Shown: piece by piece, positions 1-11,430 of the stretch
How positions within the stretch are numbered: the stretch's first letter is position 1
Layout: each line of letters starts with the position of its first letter
NCBI GenBank assembly: GCA_016808115.1
Contig: JAEQBH010002430.1
Location: 248,001 to 312,000 of the forward strand
Direction: 5' to 3'
DNA: 64,000 bases
From: Tetrastigma voinierianum
Lineage: Eukaryota; Streptophyta; Magnoliopsida; Vitales; Vitaceae
Program-made: the position numbers and the translations under genes
The notes under the pieces: model-generated
What the model was told of the DNA's origin: nothing
Seen by the model: only the letters and a program-made list of their open reading frames with translations
Database searches by the model: none

Positions 1-699
1 GGATACGGCGCGAGGATAAGAGGAAGGAGAGTCAATCTCTTCAGCCCGGTGAAGAGTGCGTAAGACTTTGCTCCTCGAGTGCCTCAAGGAGGGGGCCGCG
101 GCTATCAGGGCCAAGGCCAGACTAGGACTTCTAGTCAGTCAGGGCAGATGATATGTTATTACTGCCACCATCTTGGAAACTTTAGACAGAATTGGCCATA
201 GAGGCAGAGATCCCAGGGTTATGGGACACCTCAATCCCCTAGCTGCACAGGCAGTGACATGCTATCACCGCCACCACCCTGGGAGCACTTTAGTTTGATC
301 GCCCATGGGAGGCAGGATCCCAGAGTTATGGGACACCTCAGTCCCAATCATCAGTGGGACATGCGCAGACGCAGTTTGTTCCTCCTTACCCCAACATGGG
401 ATGTGGGAACCAAGATCCGTCCTAGGTGCTAAGACATGCATCGGCTTGATCGCAACAGCCAAAAGAGGCCGTGTGGCATGGGTCGAGGTCGGTGACAAGG
501 CTCTCAGCCTGACTTCAAGGACCTAGGGAGTGTCTACATCGCGGATACCTAGACCGGTTTCCAAATCGCCGACTCCTTCAAGGTATGTTTCTACCGCGCC
601 TACGGGCAAGAGAACATCGCTCGACGAAGAAAATGCATGTGTTCAGGTGTGTGTCGGTAGGGCGTGGGAATTTCGACTAAATTATTTTAAGGGGAAGAA
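1..699 (+). pseudogene. Element A: decayed Gypsy gag remnant joined straight to the 3' polypurine tract
   Basis: This is the internal part of a Ty3/Gypsy element that runs in from the left edge. What is seen: two degenerate zinc-knuckle units, with CxxC followed by HHxG-type residues near 158-200 and 262-300, then Gln/Ser/Thr/Pro-rich tail sequence, all broken by stops. From about 560 the sequence passes directly to a polypurine tract (about 688-699, ending ggggaagaa) and the LTR. Protease, reverse transcriptase, RNase H and integrase are absent, so the copy is internally deleted. Gag normally forms the cytoplasmic particle that packages element RNA; this copy cannot encode it. Orientation follows from the knuckle, tract and LTR order. 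Confidence 0.65.
148..346 (+). repeat. Tandem duplication of the gag zinc-knuckle segment
   Basis: Two adjacent blocks (about 148-243 and 255-346) align along their length: both start tgaYatgYtat, contain a run encoding Cys-x2-Cys-His-His, and end with gggacacctca. The copies have diverged at many positions, so the duplication is not recent. Confidence 0.6.
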
Positions 700-1075
700 T
701 GTGAAACCTCGGAAAAAATCCGATTTTTAGGAAAATGGAAAAATAATAAATTGCCAGAATGGCCTAAGGAATCTCGAAAATTCTCAGACCCTAAGATGAA
801 ATGGATTGCACCGCTGACTCCGCCGTGTTCTAGTGACCAAAAGTTTCATCACTCGACATGTCTAGATTTTTATTTAATTTATCGAGTGCGGTTTGGCGAC
901 TCAAGGACTAGATTTTTAAGTGAAAATCTCAAGGTCGAAATGGTTCGGGCCAAGTTCAATTAAAATGAATTAAATCAAAGAAATAAATATTTCGTGATTA
1001 CAAACGAACCCGGATCTGAGGACACGTGGCACCATGAGGGCCACATAACAAACTTAACAATTAAGTTAAGTTAGA

Positions 1076-1210
1076 AAGGAAAATAAAAGAAAAGAGGAAA
1101 GGAAAAAGAAAGGAAAAAAGAAGAAGAAGGAAACGGAAGAGAGAGAGAGAGAAAGCGTGAGAAAGAGAGAGAGAGAGCTTGAGAAAGAGAGAGAGAGAGA
1201 GGAAAGAGAG
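1076..1210 (+). repeat. Purine-rich (GA)n-like tract
   Basis: About 135 bases almost entirely of A and G, with several perfect gagagagaga runs, inside the LTR of element A. Open frames across it on both strands are low-complexity artefacts. Confidence 0.85.
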
Positions 1211-2469
1211 CTCTTTCTTCTCTCTTCAATCCACGGAGTTCCGTTCGTCGAATTCGTCGGGCCAAGAACGAAAGTTCATCTACTCGACGAGAGCTATGCG
1301 TGGGTACTGAAATCACAGGATTTTGCCGAAGATTCAAGTGAAGAGTTCTGGAAATCAAAGGTTTCGGGGTTTAGGAAGTGTCCACTAAACTTCCTATATT
1401 TTCTTCTACACTCCAAAAGGTAGGGATTTTTCCTACTTTGGTTTATTTTCCATTCTAGGGGTTGTTTGATTGAGTTTTAATGCCATAAGGGGCTGTTTGG
1501 CCAATTAATGGGTTATGGGAATAGTGCCCTGCTTTGACCCTATATGATGTCCAATTTTCAGGGCTGATTTTCCATTAGAAAAAAAGAGAATTTGGACTAG
1601 TAACCTTCAAGGAAACTGTAGCCCTATTTGAGAACTTGATTTTAGGATTTTGAATCACCCAACCCGACTCTAGAACCTGCTAGCGGTCCGTTTCTGACTA
1701 CCCAAGTCGCCTGCTTTGGCCGAACCTATTATCCAGGTTTTGGGACTAATTTTTGGCTGGGAAAAAGTGAGAATTTGGACTAGCCTCCTTCAAGAAACTT
1801 GTAGCTCTATCTGATAAATTGATGTTAGGCTTTCGAATCACCCAAATCAGACCTCTATAACTCAAGTTATGGTCCGTTTTCCGAGACTACTACAACTTAG
1901 GTTGTTTAATGATTTTGTCCAAATTTTTGTCACAATTGTAGTATATCATTGCTTGAATTGAGTGATATACTTGGTTGACATTGTGTGGAAGTCAAATTGT
2001 GTGTTCTAATGGTTTGACTTGCGATGTCCTTATACGAATAAGGCTACTACATGGCTTATTGTAGGCTGAAGTCAGGGACATGTCTCACACACCAAATTTC
2101 AGAGGTTGATGTATGTCAGCACCCGAGTAAAGTGGACTCGCGGATTCCAACGTATGCGTGTATCGATATGCCGCATGTTACATGTATTATATGATTTATT
2201 TCCACTCAGATGTTTGTCGATATAAATGTCCAAATGATGCCTGGATAATTATGTATGAGTAGGCATGCATATATAGTACTTATTGTATATGTAGCATGGT
2301 ATGAATAGGCAATGGCATGATTGCATTGCATTATGCACTAGTATGTCCTGGCGACACGCGTGGAGTGGTATGGTAAAGATCGAAGGATTGCGGTTTGGTG
2401 TCATGGTGGGCTCAGTAACATGGGATGACATCCAAAATGAGTCGCACGGTTTTGAGGTTATCGGAGACT

Positions 2470-2685
2470 GTCCAGTGCTTTTGAAATAAAGCGGTTATCA
2501 GAGATTGTCCATAGCTTTAAAATAAAGCTGTTATCGGAGATTGTCCAGGATCGGAGATTGTCCAGGATTCGGAGGTTGTCCAGGGTTGGGGACTGTCCAG
2601 GGTCGGAGACTGTCCACGATAGGAGACTGTCCAAGGGCTTTGAATGAAGCGGTTATCTAAGGTTGTCCAAAGGATTTGATTTATA
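2470..2685 (+). repeat. Short tandem array, about 16-17 bp unit
   Basis: The unit ggatcggagattgtcca recurs with small changes about six times in a row (2536-2632). It is flanked on both sides by a related longer unit containing gcggttatc. It lies in the LTR of element A and is absent at this density from the LTR of element B. Confidence 0.75.
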
Positions 2686-3164
2686 AAACAAAAAGCCTTA
2701 TGTTTTGGATAAAGGGTCATTGGGTGAAACACTAATTACAAGTTTTCACATTTGGCATATGCATGTGTGAGGGAGTTGGTGAGGACTCAAGATATGGGAT
2801 AGGGTGAGTCACATTCTCATCCATGACATTTGAGTAGGAATGTGCATGTTTTTACTTGAATGTGTGGTTTGCCATTACATGTACACTTAGGTGGGGAGTA
2901 GCCCTTGTATGAATATTTCTCCGGCTGGGTATCAAGCCACCCCTTCAGGTGACCCCCTTTCTCGGCACAGGAGCTTGAGCAGGAGACAAATACCGACAGG
3001 TCAGATGTCAAGTGCACTCCAACAAAGGAGACTGGCTCGATTCTCAGGAAAATATGGATCCCGATAAATGGGACACAACAATGTGGTATTGAGTCATCCG
3101 AAATCCACAGTAATTCCATGGGTTGACAGGTTGTCAACGGGACCCCTGGATTTGGGGTGTCACA

Positions 3165-4480
3165 GGTTAGCTCTGAGAAATTGTTTCCATCTAAGTCCAT
3201 CCACCATGCAGCTTCCTCTTGGGTCAACTCTCTAATAATGTAAGGTTCACTCCAATTGGGTTAAACTTCCCTCTAGAATCAGTGACCAATCCTTTGAGGA
3301 CTCTCAAAACCAAATCGCCTTGTTGTAGAGGTCTAGGCTTGACCCGCTTTTTGAAAGTGCGGGCCATCTTCCTATAGTAAGCTTGAACATGGTCAGCAAC
3401 TCTCAATCTCTTCTCATCTAAGAGGGTAAGTTGATCAAACCGTGACTGAGCCCACTCCACCTTAGAAATCTCACCCGCTAGGGCTACTCCCCAAGGATTC
3501 ACCCTTATCTCACCAAGTGCACCTGCCTCCCACTAGCAAACTAGGCAAGTGTGTGGCTCCTGTAGAAGTGCGAAAGAAAGTGCGATACGCCCATAATGCG
3601 AAAGGAAGCTTCTCAGACTAGTCTCGAGAAGTTTCAATCATTCAAGGTGAGAATCCTTCTTATATTCTTATTTCATGTCTCATCGCCCCATTATCTGCGC
3701 CATAATGCCAGACAATCTATGATGCTGGATGCCATATCTCTGTAATAAAGTGTCGACCTTACCTCTTAAATGTACACTTTTGTCTGATATCAACTCATGA
3801 GGAACCCCATATCGGCAGATAATGTGCAATATGATAAAGGTGGCAACTCACACATTCAAATGGCGACAAGAAGTGGCCTCTGCCCACTTTCTGAAATAAT
3901 CAATAGCATCGTGATAACTCTGATATTCACCGGAAGACTCGCGGAAATCTCTCCCCAAATGGGTCATTTGGTGCCCTAGACTAAAATGGCTAAGGTGTGA
4001 GGCCTAACGCATGCGGTAACTCAGGAACGTATGAGATCTCCATGCATCTCGACAATTTTAAGGCTATCTCCTAACAAATCGACAACAATCTGTCTTCATG
4101 GTCAACCAAAAATAGCCAGTCCTCTTAATCTTAATAGCCAACATATGTCCTCCCATGTGGGCCCCACAAACTTTGGCATGAACCTCTCTCATCACTCGAT
4201 TAGCTGAATCTCGATCTAAGCACAACAATAACAAGCCATCAACTACACGTCTATATAGTGTCTCTCCACATATAACAAAGTGGGTGGCTAACTATCTCAA
4301 ATCTCTCTTGTTCTTGGCCATCGCGGCCTCAGGGTACGTGCCATATCTAAGAAACTGATAAATATCATGATACCACGGTAGACCATGCACTAAACCACAT
4401 TCATCGGGTGAAGCTAACAATAGCGGGAGTTCAACTCACAGTCTCAGAAACTAGAAAGAGAGGAGAACTACCACACCCTC
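3165..4480 (-). pseudogene. Element C: integrase region, Gypsy polyprotein (broken)
   Basis: Minus-strand integrase of a Ty3/Gypsy polyprotein, the enzyme that inserts element cDNA into chromosomes. Seen reading from high to low coordinates: the N-terminal zinc-binding part with relics of the histidine and CxxC pairs (about 4300-4080), the catalytic core (about 3980-3680), the conserved run KLPFALWAYRT at about 3600, and the C-terminal basic module 3502-3224 with VKPRPLQQGDLVLRVL. The reading frame is interrupted by stops and frameshifts. Coding resemblance stops abruptly at 3165, where element A is inserted, so the last residues and the 3' LTR of C lie beyond the left edge. Confidence 0.75.
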
Positions 4481-6200
4481 GGGATGTCCCGATTATGGAA
4501 GCGAAGTAGGTACAGAGCATCGACAAAGCGGGTCTACGCTCTAGGCAAGTGGGTGTAGCTCAGTGCGTGAATCTCTAACTAGCAACTCTAAATAAGCATG
4601 ATATGACCCTCGCTTCACATCTCTAGTCTTTGATCACCTGGATCATCTAATCGCAATTAGAATCTGAATATCTCCATCTCTCTAATCGGCTTCGAGTGGA
4701 GTCTAACGAGGATACATGCCTGCATGCTCATGATATTTGTTCGTGGCTAGATAACGTCGAAAGGCGAAACGGCCCGATCTCGGGAATATGATCACCACGC
4801 TGGAAAAAATCAATGGAACTTACCTATCACATATCGAGAATGGTTGTTTTCATCAAAGTACATGCATGACAGAATAGATAGTCCGCCTGCGATCTCCTCA
4901 TTCAGAAAATTATCATCAATCACTCTACTATCAGTAACTGAAAGTGAGGCCAAGTGATATTCTAAGACACTCCCTTTCATAGACTTTTGAGTGACGTACT
5001 GAATATCAAACTCTGTCAAAAGTACAAGCCATCTCATAAGTGCGCTTTCGTAAGCGGTGTATGAAGTAAACTGTCTCAAGGATCGACGAAGCAATTTGCA
5101 TAGAATACTTTGCCATATAGTAATCTCGATCTCCTATTGACAATGAAGCTAGCGAAGTGCTCGATCATGATGATGTACCTCGTCTCATGCACCGAGCATC
5201 CTCTTACTCGAATAATAGATGGCTCGGCTCCTAAAAAGAGATCATGAGCTGAAACTGGCATGCACTTTAAGCAATATCGGCGAAAAAATACAACAAGAGA
5301 GGTTGTCCAGGCATAGGAGGTACCAGAAACCAGGGAAAGCAAATGCTCTCTAATCGGCTCAAACGCCGGCGATATTTGATCATCCCAGACAGCAGGGCAT
5401 TTCTTACGTAGAAGTCGGAGAAGATGGCTCACAAATCTATTAATTAAGACAATAAGCCTCTTGATATATTGCAATATTCCTAAGAAACCCCGGATCTCAG
5501 TCTCAGTCTGTGGTGGAGACATGTCCAGAATAGCTCTGATCTTATCGGGATCTGCCTCAATACCTCTCTCACTAATCATGTAGCCCAAGAGATTCACAGA
5601 AGTTACTCCAAAAGTGCACTTCTTGGGATCCAATCTCAATCTAAAGCATCTGATCCTCTGGAATAAGCGTTCTAAAGCTGCCTAATGATATGCCCTATCA
5701 CGGGACTTCACAATCATATCATCCACACAGACCTCAACATCCCTATGCATCATGTCATGAAACAGTGTAGTAGATGCTCTCTAATAGGTATCACTTGTAT
5801 TCTTTAACCCAAACGACATGACTCTATAACAGTTGGTGCCCCACTCGGTGATAAAAGATGTCTTCTCCCTGTCCTCGGGAGCCATCAAAATCTGGATTGC
5901 AACCCTGAATCATCCGCAAAAGACAACATCGCATGCCCTGCAGTACTATCAACCAACATGTCAATATGTGGGAGAAAATGTCCTTAGAGGCTAGCCTTGT
6001 TGATATTTCTAAAGTCCACACAAGCCTAACCTGCTGTCCTTTTTTAGGAACGGGGGACGGCATTATGACCACTCGGGATACTGAACCACTGATATAAAGC
6101 CAACACTAAGTTGCTTCTGAATCTCCTCCTTCACCTGCAAACTTCATCTAGGGTGTAATCACCTCAATTTTTGCTTAACCAGTCTAGCATGTGGCACAAG
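4481..6200 (-). pseudogene. Element C: reverse transcriptase and RNase H, broken
   Basis: Minus-strand reverse transcriptase followed by RNase H, which together convert element RNA to DNA. The N-terminal finger part lies near 6170-5990 with the run RWSLQVKEEIQKQL. The catalytic motif is at 5718-5729 and reads Cys-Val-Asp-Asp, so both metal-binding aspartates survive while the usual aromatic first residue is Cys. The thumb and connection follow at 5639-5400 (LDPKKCTFGVTS, GFLGILQYI). RNase H sequence runs to about 4990, and a second RNase-H-like domain (about 4870-4800) has Tyr-Phe-Asp then Glu where Gly is usual. A second RNase H is typical of the Tat lineage. Stops and frameshifts make it non-functional. 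Confidence 0.8.
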
Positions 6201-7442
6201 TGGTAGGTAATGCTGAACTATAGAGGGGTTAAGGCTTGGCATGTCCTCATATGACCACATAACGTTATGCGAGGTCAAGCGTCTCGAGGTCATGTAAAGG
6301 AGTGAAACTACCTTTTGTCGGTAAAGTTATGATTAGAGTCAAACCTATAAGCTACATCTATCAATCAGGATTCACCAGGCTCATCATCAATATCATGAAT
6401 GTGTGATGTGGTTGAATGAGGTGCACATGCATCAATATCATCAATAAAAGAGACAGATGAATACTCGATAATGCTCAAATCCATAGATGAAAAGGCAAGT
6501 ACATTATCCGAACGGGAGACAAATCCCGATAAATATCAAAAGAAGGTGGTGGGCCCATAATATCGGACTCTCCCACAACATGTCCTAAAATATCAGAAGA
6601 TGTTATATTAACAATAACATCATCCATAATCGCATCAGCAACTAGAGTAGGAGGAGTATCCTTGTCATCTCAGCGAGCACCACAAAATCACTTAAGTGTA
6701 GATGCGGCTCGGCTGACGCAGGCATTTGGGTGAACTCCTCGACATAATCATCGGACGGGCCTGTCTATTGTACCTCATGTCGACTATCAGTCAAAAAAGC
6801 ACATAGTTAACGCATTAGAGGAAAGAAGGACGTCGGTGGTAGGTATCAAAGAGCCCCAGCTCAGGCGAAGTTGTGAAAAGGTGATCACGGCTCAACAAGC
6901 TAGATATTAGTAGGCTCATCAATCAATCTATTAGGGTGCAATAATGGCTCTGAAGCCCTCACAAAATAGTCAGTCAACCTCAAACTATAAGGACGAACAA
7001 AATAGTCAAATGGAATGTGATGAATTCGAATCGACCCTTCTCTGCTTGGAAGCGGCGCTGCCATGCATAGAAATGCGCACTCTGAGGTATAAATCCCAAG
7101 CTAAAGGATGGGTCATGGTCCAAAACTGTGATAAACTTGCTACGACCATGCTGACAACGCCCTAAACCCAAACCAGGCATGTACGACATGCTTCGCATCA
7201 TGTCCAAAACGACCGGGCTGCTATGCTGATCAAATGACATGGGTACTAAATCTCGCATAAAATCCCCTGGCTCCATGGTTTATACCTCATCAAAAGCGAA
7301 TCTAGTCATAAGCAAATCATCACCTTCATGGCTAATCTCCAATACCGGCTTAGAAGTCAAATGTGCCCCGCTTGTAAATGAAATAGTGATCACTTGACCA
7401 TCATGAATGAACTTCACCTTCAAATGAAGGGAAGATGGGATA
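6201..7442 (-). pseudogene. Element C: protease-to-RT linker of the Gypsy polyprotein
   Basis: Continuation of the same minus-strand polyprotein between the protease and the reverse transcriptase. Recognisable runs are VKFIHDGQVITIS (about 7420-7380), VLEISHEGDDLL (7350-7310), a stretch with SFDQHSSPVVLDMMRSM (7240-7190), LGFIPQSA (about 7110), and an acidic stretch with SHIHDIDDEPGES near 6400-6370. These match the arrangement of plant Tat-type polyproteins known from grape and other eudicots. Frames are interrupted several times. The upstream protease part continues at 8779, on the far side of the inserted LTR-like block. Confidence 0.65.
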
Positions 7443-7489
7443 CGCCTATCACGCAGGTGACCCGGGTTCGATTCCCGGCAACGGCGCCA
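7443..7489 (+). other. tRNA-Asp 3'-half sequence ending in CCA, fused to an LTR
   Basis: Forty-seven bases match the 3' part of plant tRNA-Asp(GTC): anticodon arm with loop ctatcac (anticodon position changed to ATC), variable region, the T arm around gttcgattc, the acceptor 3' strand, and CCA. The 5' half (acceptor and D arm) is missing, so this is not a tRNA gene. Read on the minus strand it starts TGGCGCCGTTGCCGGGAA, the classical tRNA-Asp primer-binding site, followed by 29 further bases of tRNA complement instead of the usual stop after about 18. It sits at the exact edge of the LTR-like insertion in element C. Confidence 0.7.
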
Positions 7490-8778
7490 TTTGGTTCGTG
7501 CCATAGTAGGGGTGCTGGAATCAACAATATTTATAAACCTAAATCCTCCTACTGTCGTAGCATAGCTACTGCAGTATAGTGGCTCTAGGGTCGAACTCAA
7601 GGATGAGTTTTCTTCGTGTAAATGATTTTGCAGTTGGCTTAAAAAGGTGAATTTCAATTTGGATTTTAAGGTTTGGTTAAAAACAGTGGGTTGAAATGTT
7701 TGTGAGCCCGAGAAATAAGCGGGCTACTGAAAAAAATGCTCGAAAGAACTCCTTGAAGCATGTTTATAGGGTTGGGGTCAGTAAATGAGAGGGTCTCGGG
7801 TCCTTTTCCTCGCATTGGGGAGTATGACATATAGTCATTTCCCGAGCCCAGGATCTTCATTTGGCTGTAAAAATGAACCACTAATAATTTTCCTTTTTGA
7901 AATATAGCATTTATTAGACATAAATGTTCTCGAGATGTGAAATCTATCATAAAAATCTACCCTACATTAACTAATAAATGACAACTAATGAATCTCGGTG
8001 GATCTATCAATAATCATTGAACCTAAGCTTGCCAAATACGAGGTTAATCAAGGTACGACAAGGATTTAAACCTAGAATGAGAAATAGGAACATAAATGCC
8101 GATAAAAACTTGCGTTAACGGGGGAACAACATTTTACCTCGAAAACTTCTTGATAGCCCTCCTCTTCAAGGATGGAGGGGGTTTAGCCAACCATCCCTTG
8201 AGTTGTCATCCTCAAGGGGTGTTTGGCAGGTGGGAAAATGCAAGAAAAGCAAAGAAAATGAAGCAGAAAGAGAAAAATGGGAGAACTTATAGTGCTCTGT
8301 ATTTCCACCAAAAGCCAAAAGTAAAAGTTGATTCCCCTCTCTACAAGGGTTTGAGCTTATATAAAGCTCTCATAAGAAAAATACAAAAATACCCTCAATT
8401 CACACTTATACATGAAGGGAAAAAAACGGGAAAAATGGAGTCAAAAGTCAAAGCGGGAATATGCAAAAGTAGCAATTTCGCACTTGGGATGCGAAATTCT
8501 GCCCCTTCTTTTCTTTGCTTACATCATGCTCTTTGTACACTCCTTCTTTCCTTCGATTCTGATGCTGCAATGTTGAGTTCGACTCGAGAAATCTTAGTGC
8601 TTGGACAGCCTTTAGGCAATCTTGGCATTAATAGCTTGCAAAACTACAAAAATTAGCTACAAAATGCTATCAGTGGAATAGCAAGGGACAGCAATGTGCA
8701 ATCGGGTTAGTGCTGATTAGTAACAAAAGTGCTCCAAAACGCAATAGGCAGGGGTTCAAAGCCATAGCCTTTTTGACA
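7490..8778 (-). mobile_element. Element D: LTR (minus) inserted in element C pol
   Basis: A 1.28-kb block that interrupts the polyprotein of C: coding resemblance (SFNLLLG...) stops at about 8779 and resumes at about 7442. On the minus strand it begins TGTCAAAAAGG (8778) and has a TATA-like run tttatataagctc near 8365. It ends near 7499, nine bases before the tRNA-Asp-type primer site. It aligns over its whole length with the block at 45016-46331, which lacks the tRNA part, so both are copies of one LTR family. The 186-codon plus-strand open frame at 8096-8656 is not kept in the second copy and is not called as a gene. Confidence 0.7.
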
Positions 8779-11430
8779 CCTAATCACACCGCATTGTAGA
8801 TCTGGAAGCAGCCCTAAGAGTAGGTTAAAGGATACGAGGATCCTCGAGAGCCTGAAACGGAGACACAACGATTTGGCGATCATCAGCCCCCGAGAGTCAA
8901 AGCCCATCATCTCTACAGTCTTGTTAAATCGTATGCGTATGTATGGCTCAAGAATACGTGGAGTCCGCTATCTAGAAAACGATAAGCGATGCTTAAATGA
9001 AGGACATTTAGAAATGAGTCCATTGTCCAAGAAGGAATGGATGGAACAATGACAAACAACCAACTAATATATGCAAGGTTGAGTGTAGTGCAGACCTGCA
9101 GAGGGTAAGTCATCCTCGAAAAGCAATGCAAGCTTGGCTTGACCAACTATGAGCATATGTATCGGCCCCTCTGGCGATGTGGTCGTGTCAACTCGAATCC
9201 TACTCAAAGCCCTAATCAAAGTCTCTCTATTGGGTGGTAGAGGAAACTAACAAACTCCAAATAGAGATACGAGCCTATGTACTCTGTAGCTGCTTGAGGA
9301 TTTCATCATGCTCTCTCACTGTCTAGTCTCTAGTAATATCAGGATCTATAAGCCGAGATGGAACTAAAGGTTGTTGTCTAACCACCCTACCTTCTTTGAT
9401 CACATATTGAATCTCTGGTGTATCAACTTTCCCTTAGTGTGGAGTAAGAATAAAAGGAGTTTGAACACTATAACATGGCAAAGTCATTGGCCTCGGTGCG
9501 AGGATCCAAACTGGAGTGATCTCGGCGCCAAAATGACATGTGCGTGAATTTGCTAGCTCGAAAACACCTCATGAACCCTGTCATCGCCATAACCGTCACC
9601 AAATACTATGGACTCTAGCCCCTGATCATCTCATGACAACATATGGATGTGATCATCAAACTCAGAAAAATCAATAGAATGAATACCTCTCGTTGGAGGA
9701 GGAACCACATGTGTAGAATAAGTTAGAAGGGGGTTAGAACTAATGCTAGGTTGTCCCAACTGCATAATATCTTGATCAATCAAGTCATGAACGACATGTC
9801 TTAAAGCAGTACACTAATCTATAGTATGTCCAGGGCCTTGACGATAGGCGCAATGTAGGTCCATCCAAAAATGAGGGTGAACAACCTACGGTAATGGCCT
9901 CTATGCTAATGGACTGAGCAATCCAAAAGTCATCAATGTTTGTAAGACCTCACCCAAGGGTATGCCTAGTGGTGTAAGTGTCTGAGTTATCTAGGTTGTT
10001 GTGTAGGAACTGTGAGCGCTCGAGGTCTAAGATGACCGATGGAGTGGTGCTCTCCATAACATGCAGCGTAAAGCGGAATTGCGTAGAGCCTTTAGCCCAA
10101 GAGCTAGTAACCTAAGATGTTTGGTATGGAAGATACATACTTAAGCTGAACTTTGTCATTAGGAAGCCGTCTTAGTCGAATAGATGCATATGAGCAGGTG
10201 CCCCTTTAATATGAGCTTGATGGCTCCTATCTTCACCTGGCCTATAAGTCAGGAATTTCTTCCGCTACCTCAGAAAGGAAAGATCAGACCATAAACACGC
10301 CTTATACCATCCTCGATACCATAAAATGCCTCTATCAAAGCTTTGTAATCCATAATCGGTACCCCCATAAGATGTCTAGCATAATTGGGCTGTAAACTCC
10401 TCATGATCATGCTAATCCGATCTCTTTGATGAACGATCAATCATCTAAATAACCTTCTCCCTCTAACAGGAGATGAATGATGTGAACGATCTCATGACTC
10501 CCACCTCGTAACCTCAGGCTCTCTCCCAGTGACAAATACATGACAATCTTGAAGAGAGCGCCGAATAAACTCATGGGCAAGATCCTCCCATGTCCGCCTA
10601 CGCGAAGCATCTAAGGTGGCAAACCAGCTCTATGCCACACTACTCAGTGACAAAGGGAACAACATGATCAACTGAGTCTCATCCAAACCTAAGCCCCTCA
10701 TCAACTGACTATATATCCTCAAATGAGTACATAAGCATCCTCTACCTGTATATCGCTCCATGTCAAGCATCCGAAATTTAGGCGGCAGTGGGGTCATAGG
10801 TGTACTATCAAATCCATCCCACACATCCATACCCTCTACAACTCTCAACTGTCTAAGCATTTGCTCTACTCTCTCTATGCGGTCATCAGAAGCACTAGTG
10901 GTCTGAACTGGAACAATCGCAAGTGGCGGGATCACCTTTGTTGGCCTCTAGATTAAAAAAAGAGTGCCTTGAGGGATAGGCAACGGTGCCATCTCAACCA
11001 TCAATGGAGGTGGAGATGGTGCCCCATGTCAAACTAAGTATCCTCCTGTGCTGAAATCTGTGGGGTCTGTTGTCTATCAATTCTTTAACTAAGGCCATGT
11101 ATTGTATCCTAAAGCACAACAATAATCGTAGCAATCTGCTCAATAACCGCTGCATGTGGCTCCATATCTGTATGATATGATGTACGTACTAATTTACCCT
11201 CAACTCTAACCCACGAAGATGGTCCCAGTCTGTGTCAGTGAATCCTAAAAGTGTAACTGAAAAAAATAAGGTGGAGTCCAAAGTCGAACCCAAAATAATG
11301 ATGTTGTAATGAAACTGAAATAAGCAATCCATCACTATGCACAAAACTTCCCTACTGAAACTCAATACTCTGATCAATCTTTGTATACCCTCGAGAGGAA
11401 ACCAAAATGGAGAAATTCGGATCCATATCA
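8779..11430 (-). pseudogene. Element C: gag and protease region, broken
   Basis: Minus-strand gag and the start of the protease region of element C. The gag core is at 10935-10280: PPKFRMLDMERYTGRGCLC, then MRGLGLDETQLIMLFPLSLS, WFATLDASRRRTWEDLAHEF and, further on, RDRISMIMRSLQPNYARHLMG. Downstream come a partial zinc-knuckle-like CAYRQGPGH segment (about 9850) and GIHSIDFSEFDDHIHMLS (about 9690-9630). The protease-like end SFNLLLG lies at about 8845-8815, cut by the inserted LTR D. The N-terminal gag (10940-11430) is badly decayed. Gag would build the cytoplasmic particle; frameshifts and stops exclude that here. Confidence 0.7.

Larger units (their letters stand above)
700..3164 (+). mobile_element. 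Element A: 3' LTR, Tekay-like Ty3/Gypsy
   Basis: A 2,465-bp LTR. It begins TGTGAAACC right after the polypurine tract and ends GGTGTCACA, giving the expected TG...CA ends. Its last 300 bases resemble those of the LTRs of element B, including the run gacccctgga before the end. It abuts integrase-coding sequence of element C at 3165, so A inserted into C; the five bases after the LTR (ggtta, 3165-3169) should be one copy of the target duplication, the other lying outside the window. It includes a purine-rich tract at 1076-1210 and a short tandem array at 2470-2685. Confidence 0.8.

Noticed and set aside
1071..1423. Arg/Glu-rich or Ser/Leu-rich proteins on either strand
   Set aside because: Created by the purine-rich tract of LTR A; no conserved domain.
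2470..2685. CRISPR-like array of short repeats
   Set aside because: Units are directly adjacent without spacers, degenerate, and inside a plant LTR.
7441..7489. tRNA-Asp gene
   Set aside because: Only the 3' half is present; the D arm and 5' acceptor strand are missing, the anticodon position is changed, and CCA is encoded, which plant nuclear tRNA genes lack.
8096..8656. 186-codon plus-strand open frame as a gene
   Set aside because: It lies antisense within an LTR, has no recognised motif, and is not open in the second copy of the same LTR at 45016-46331.
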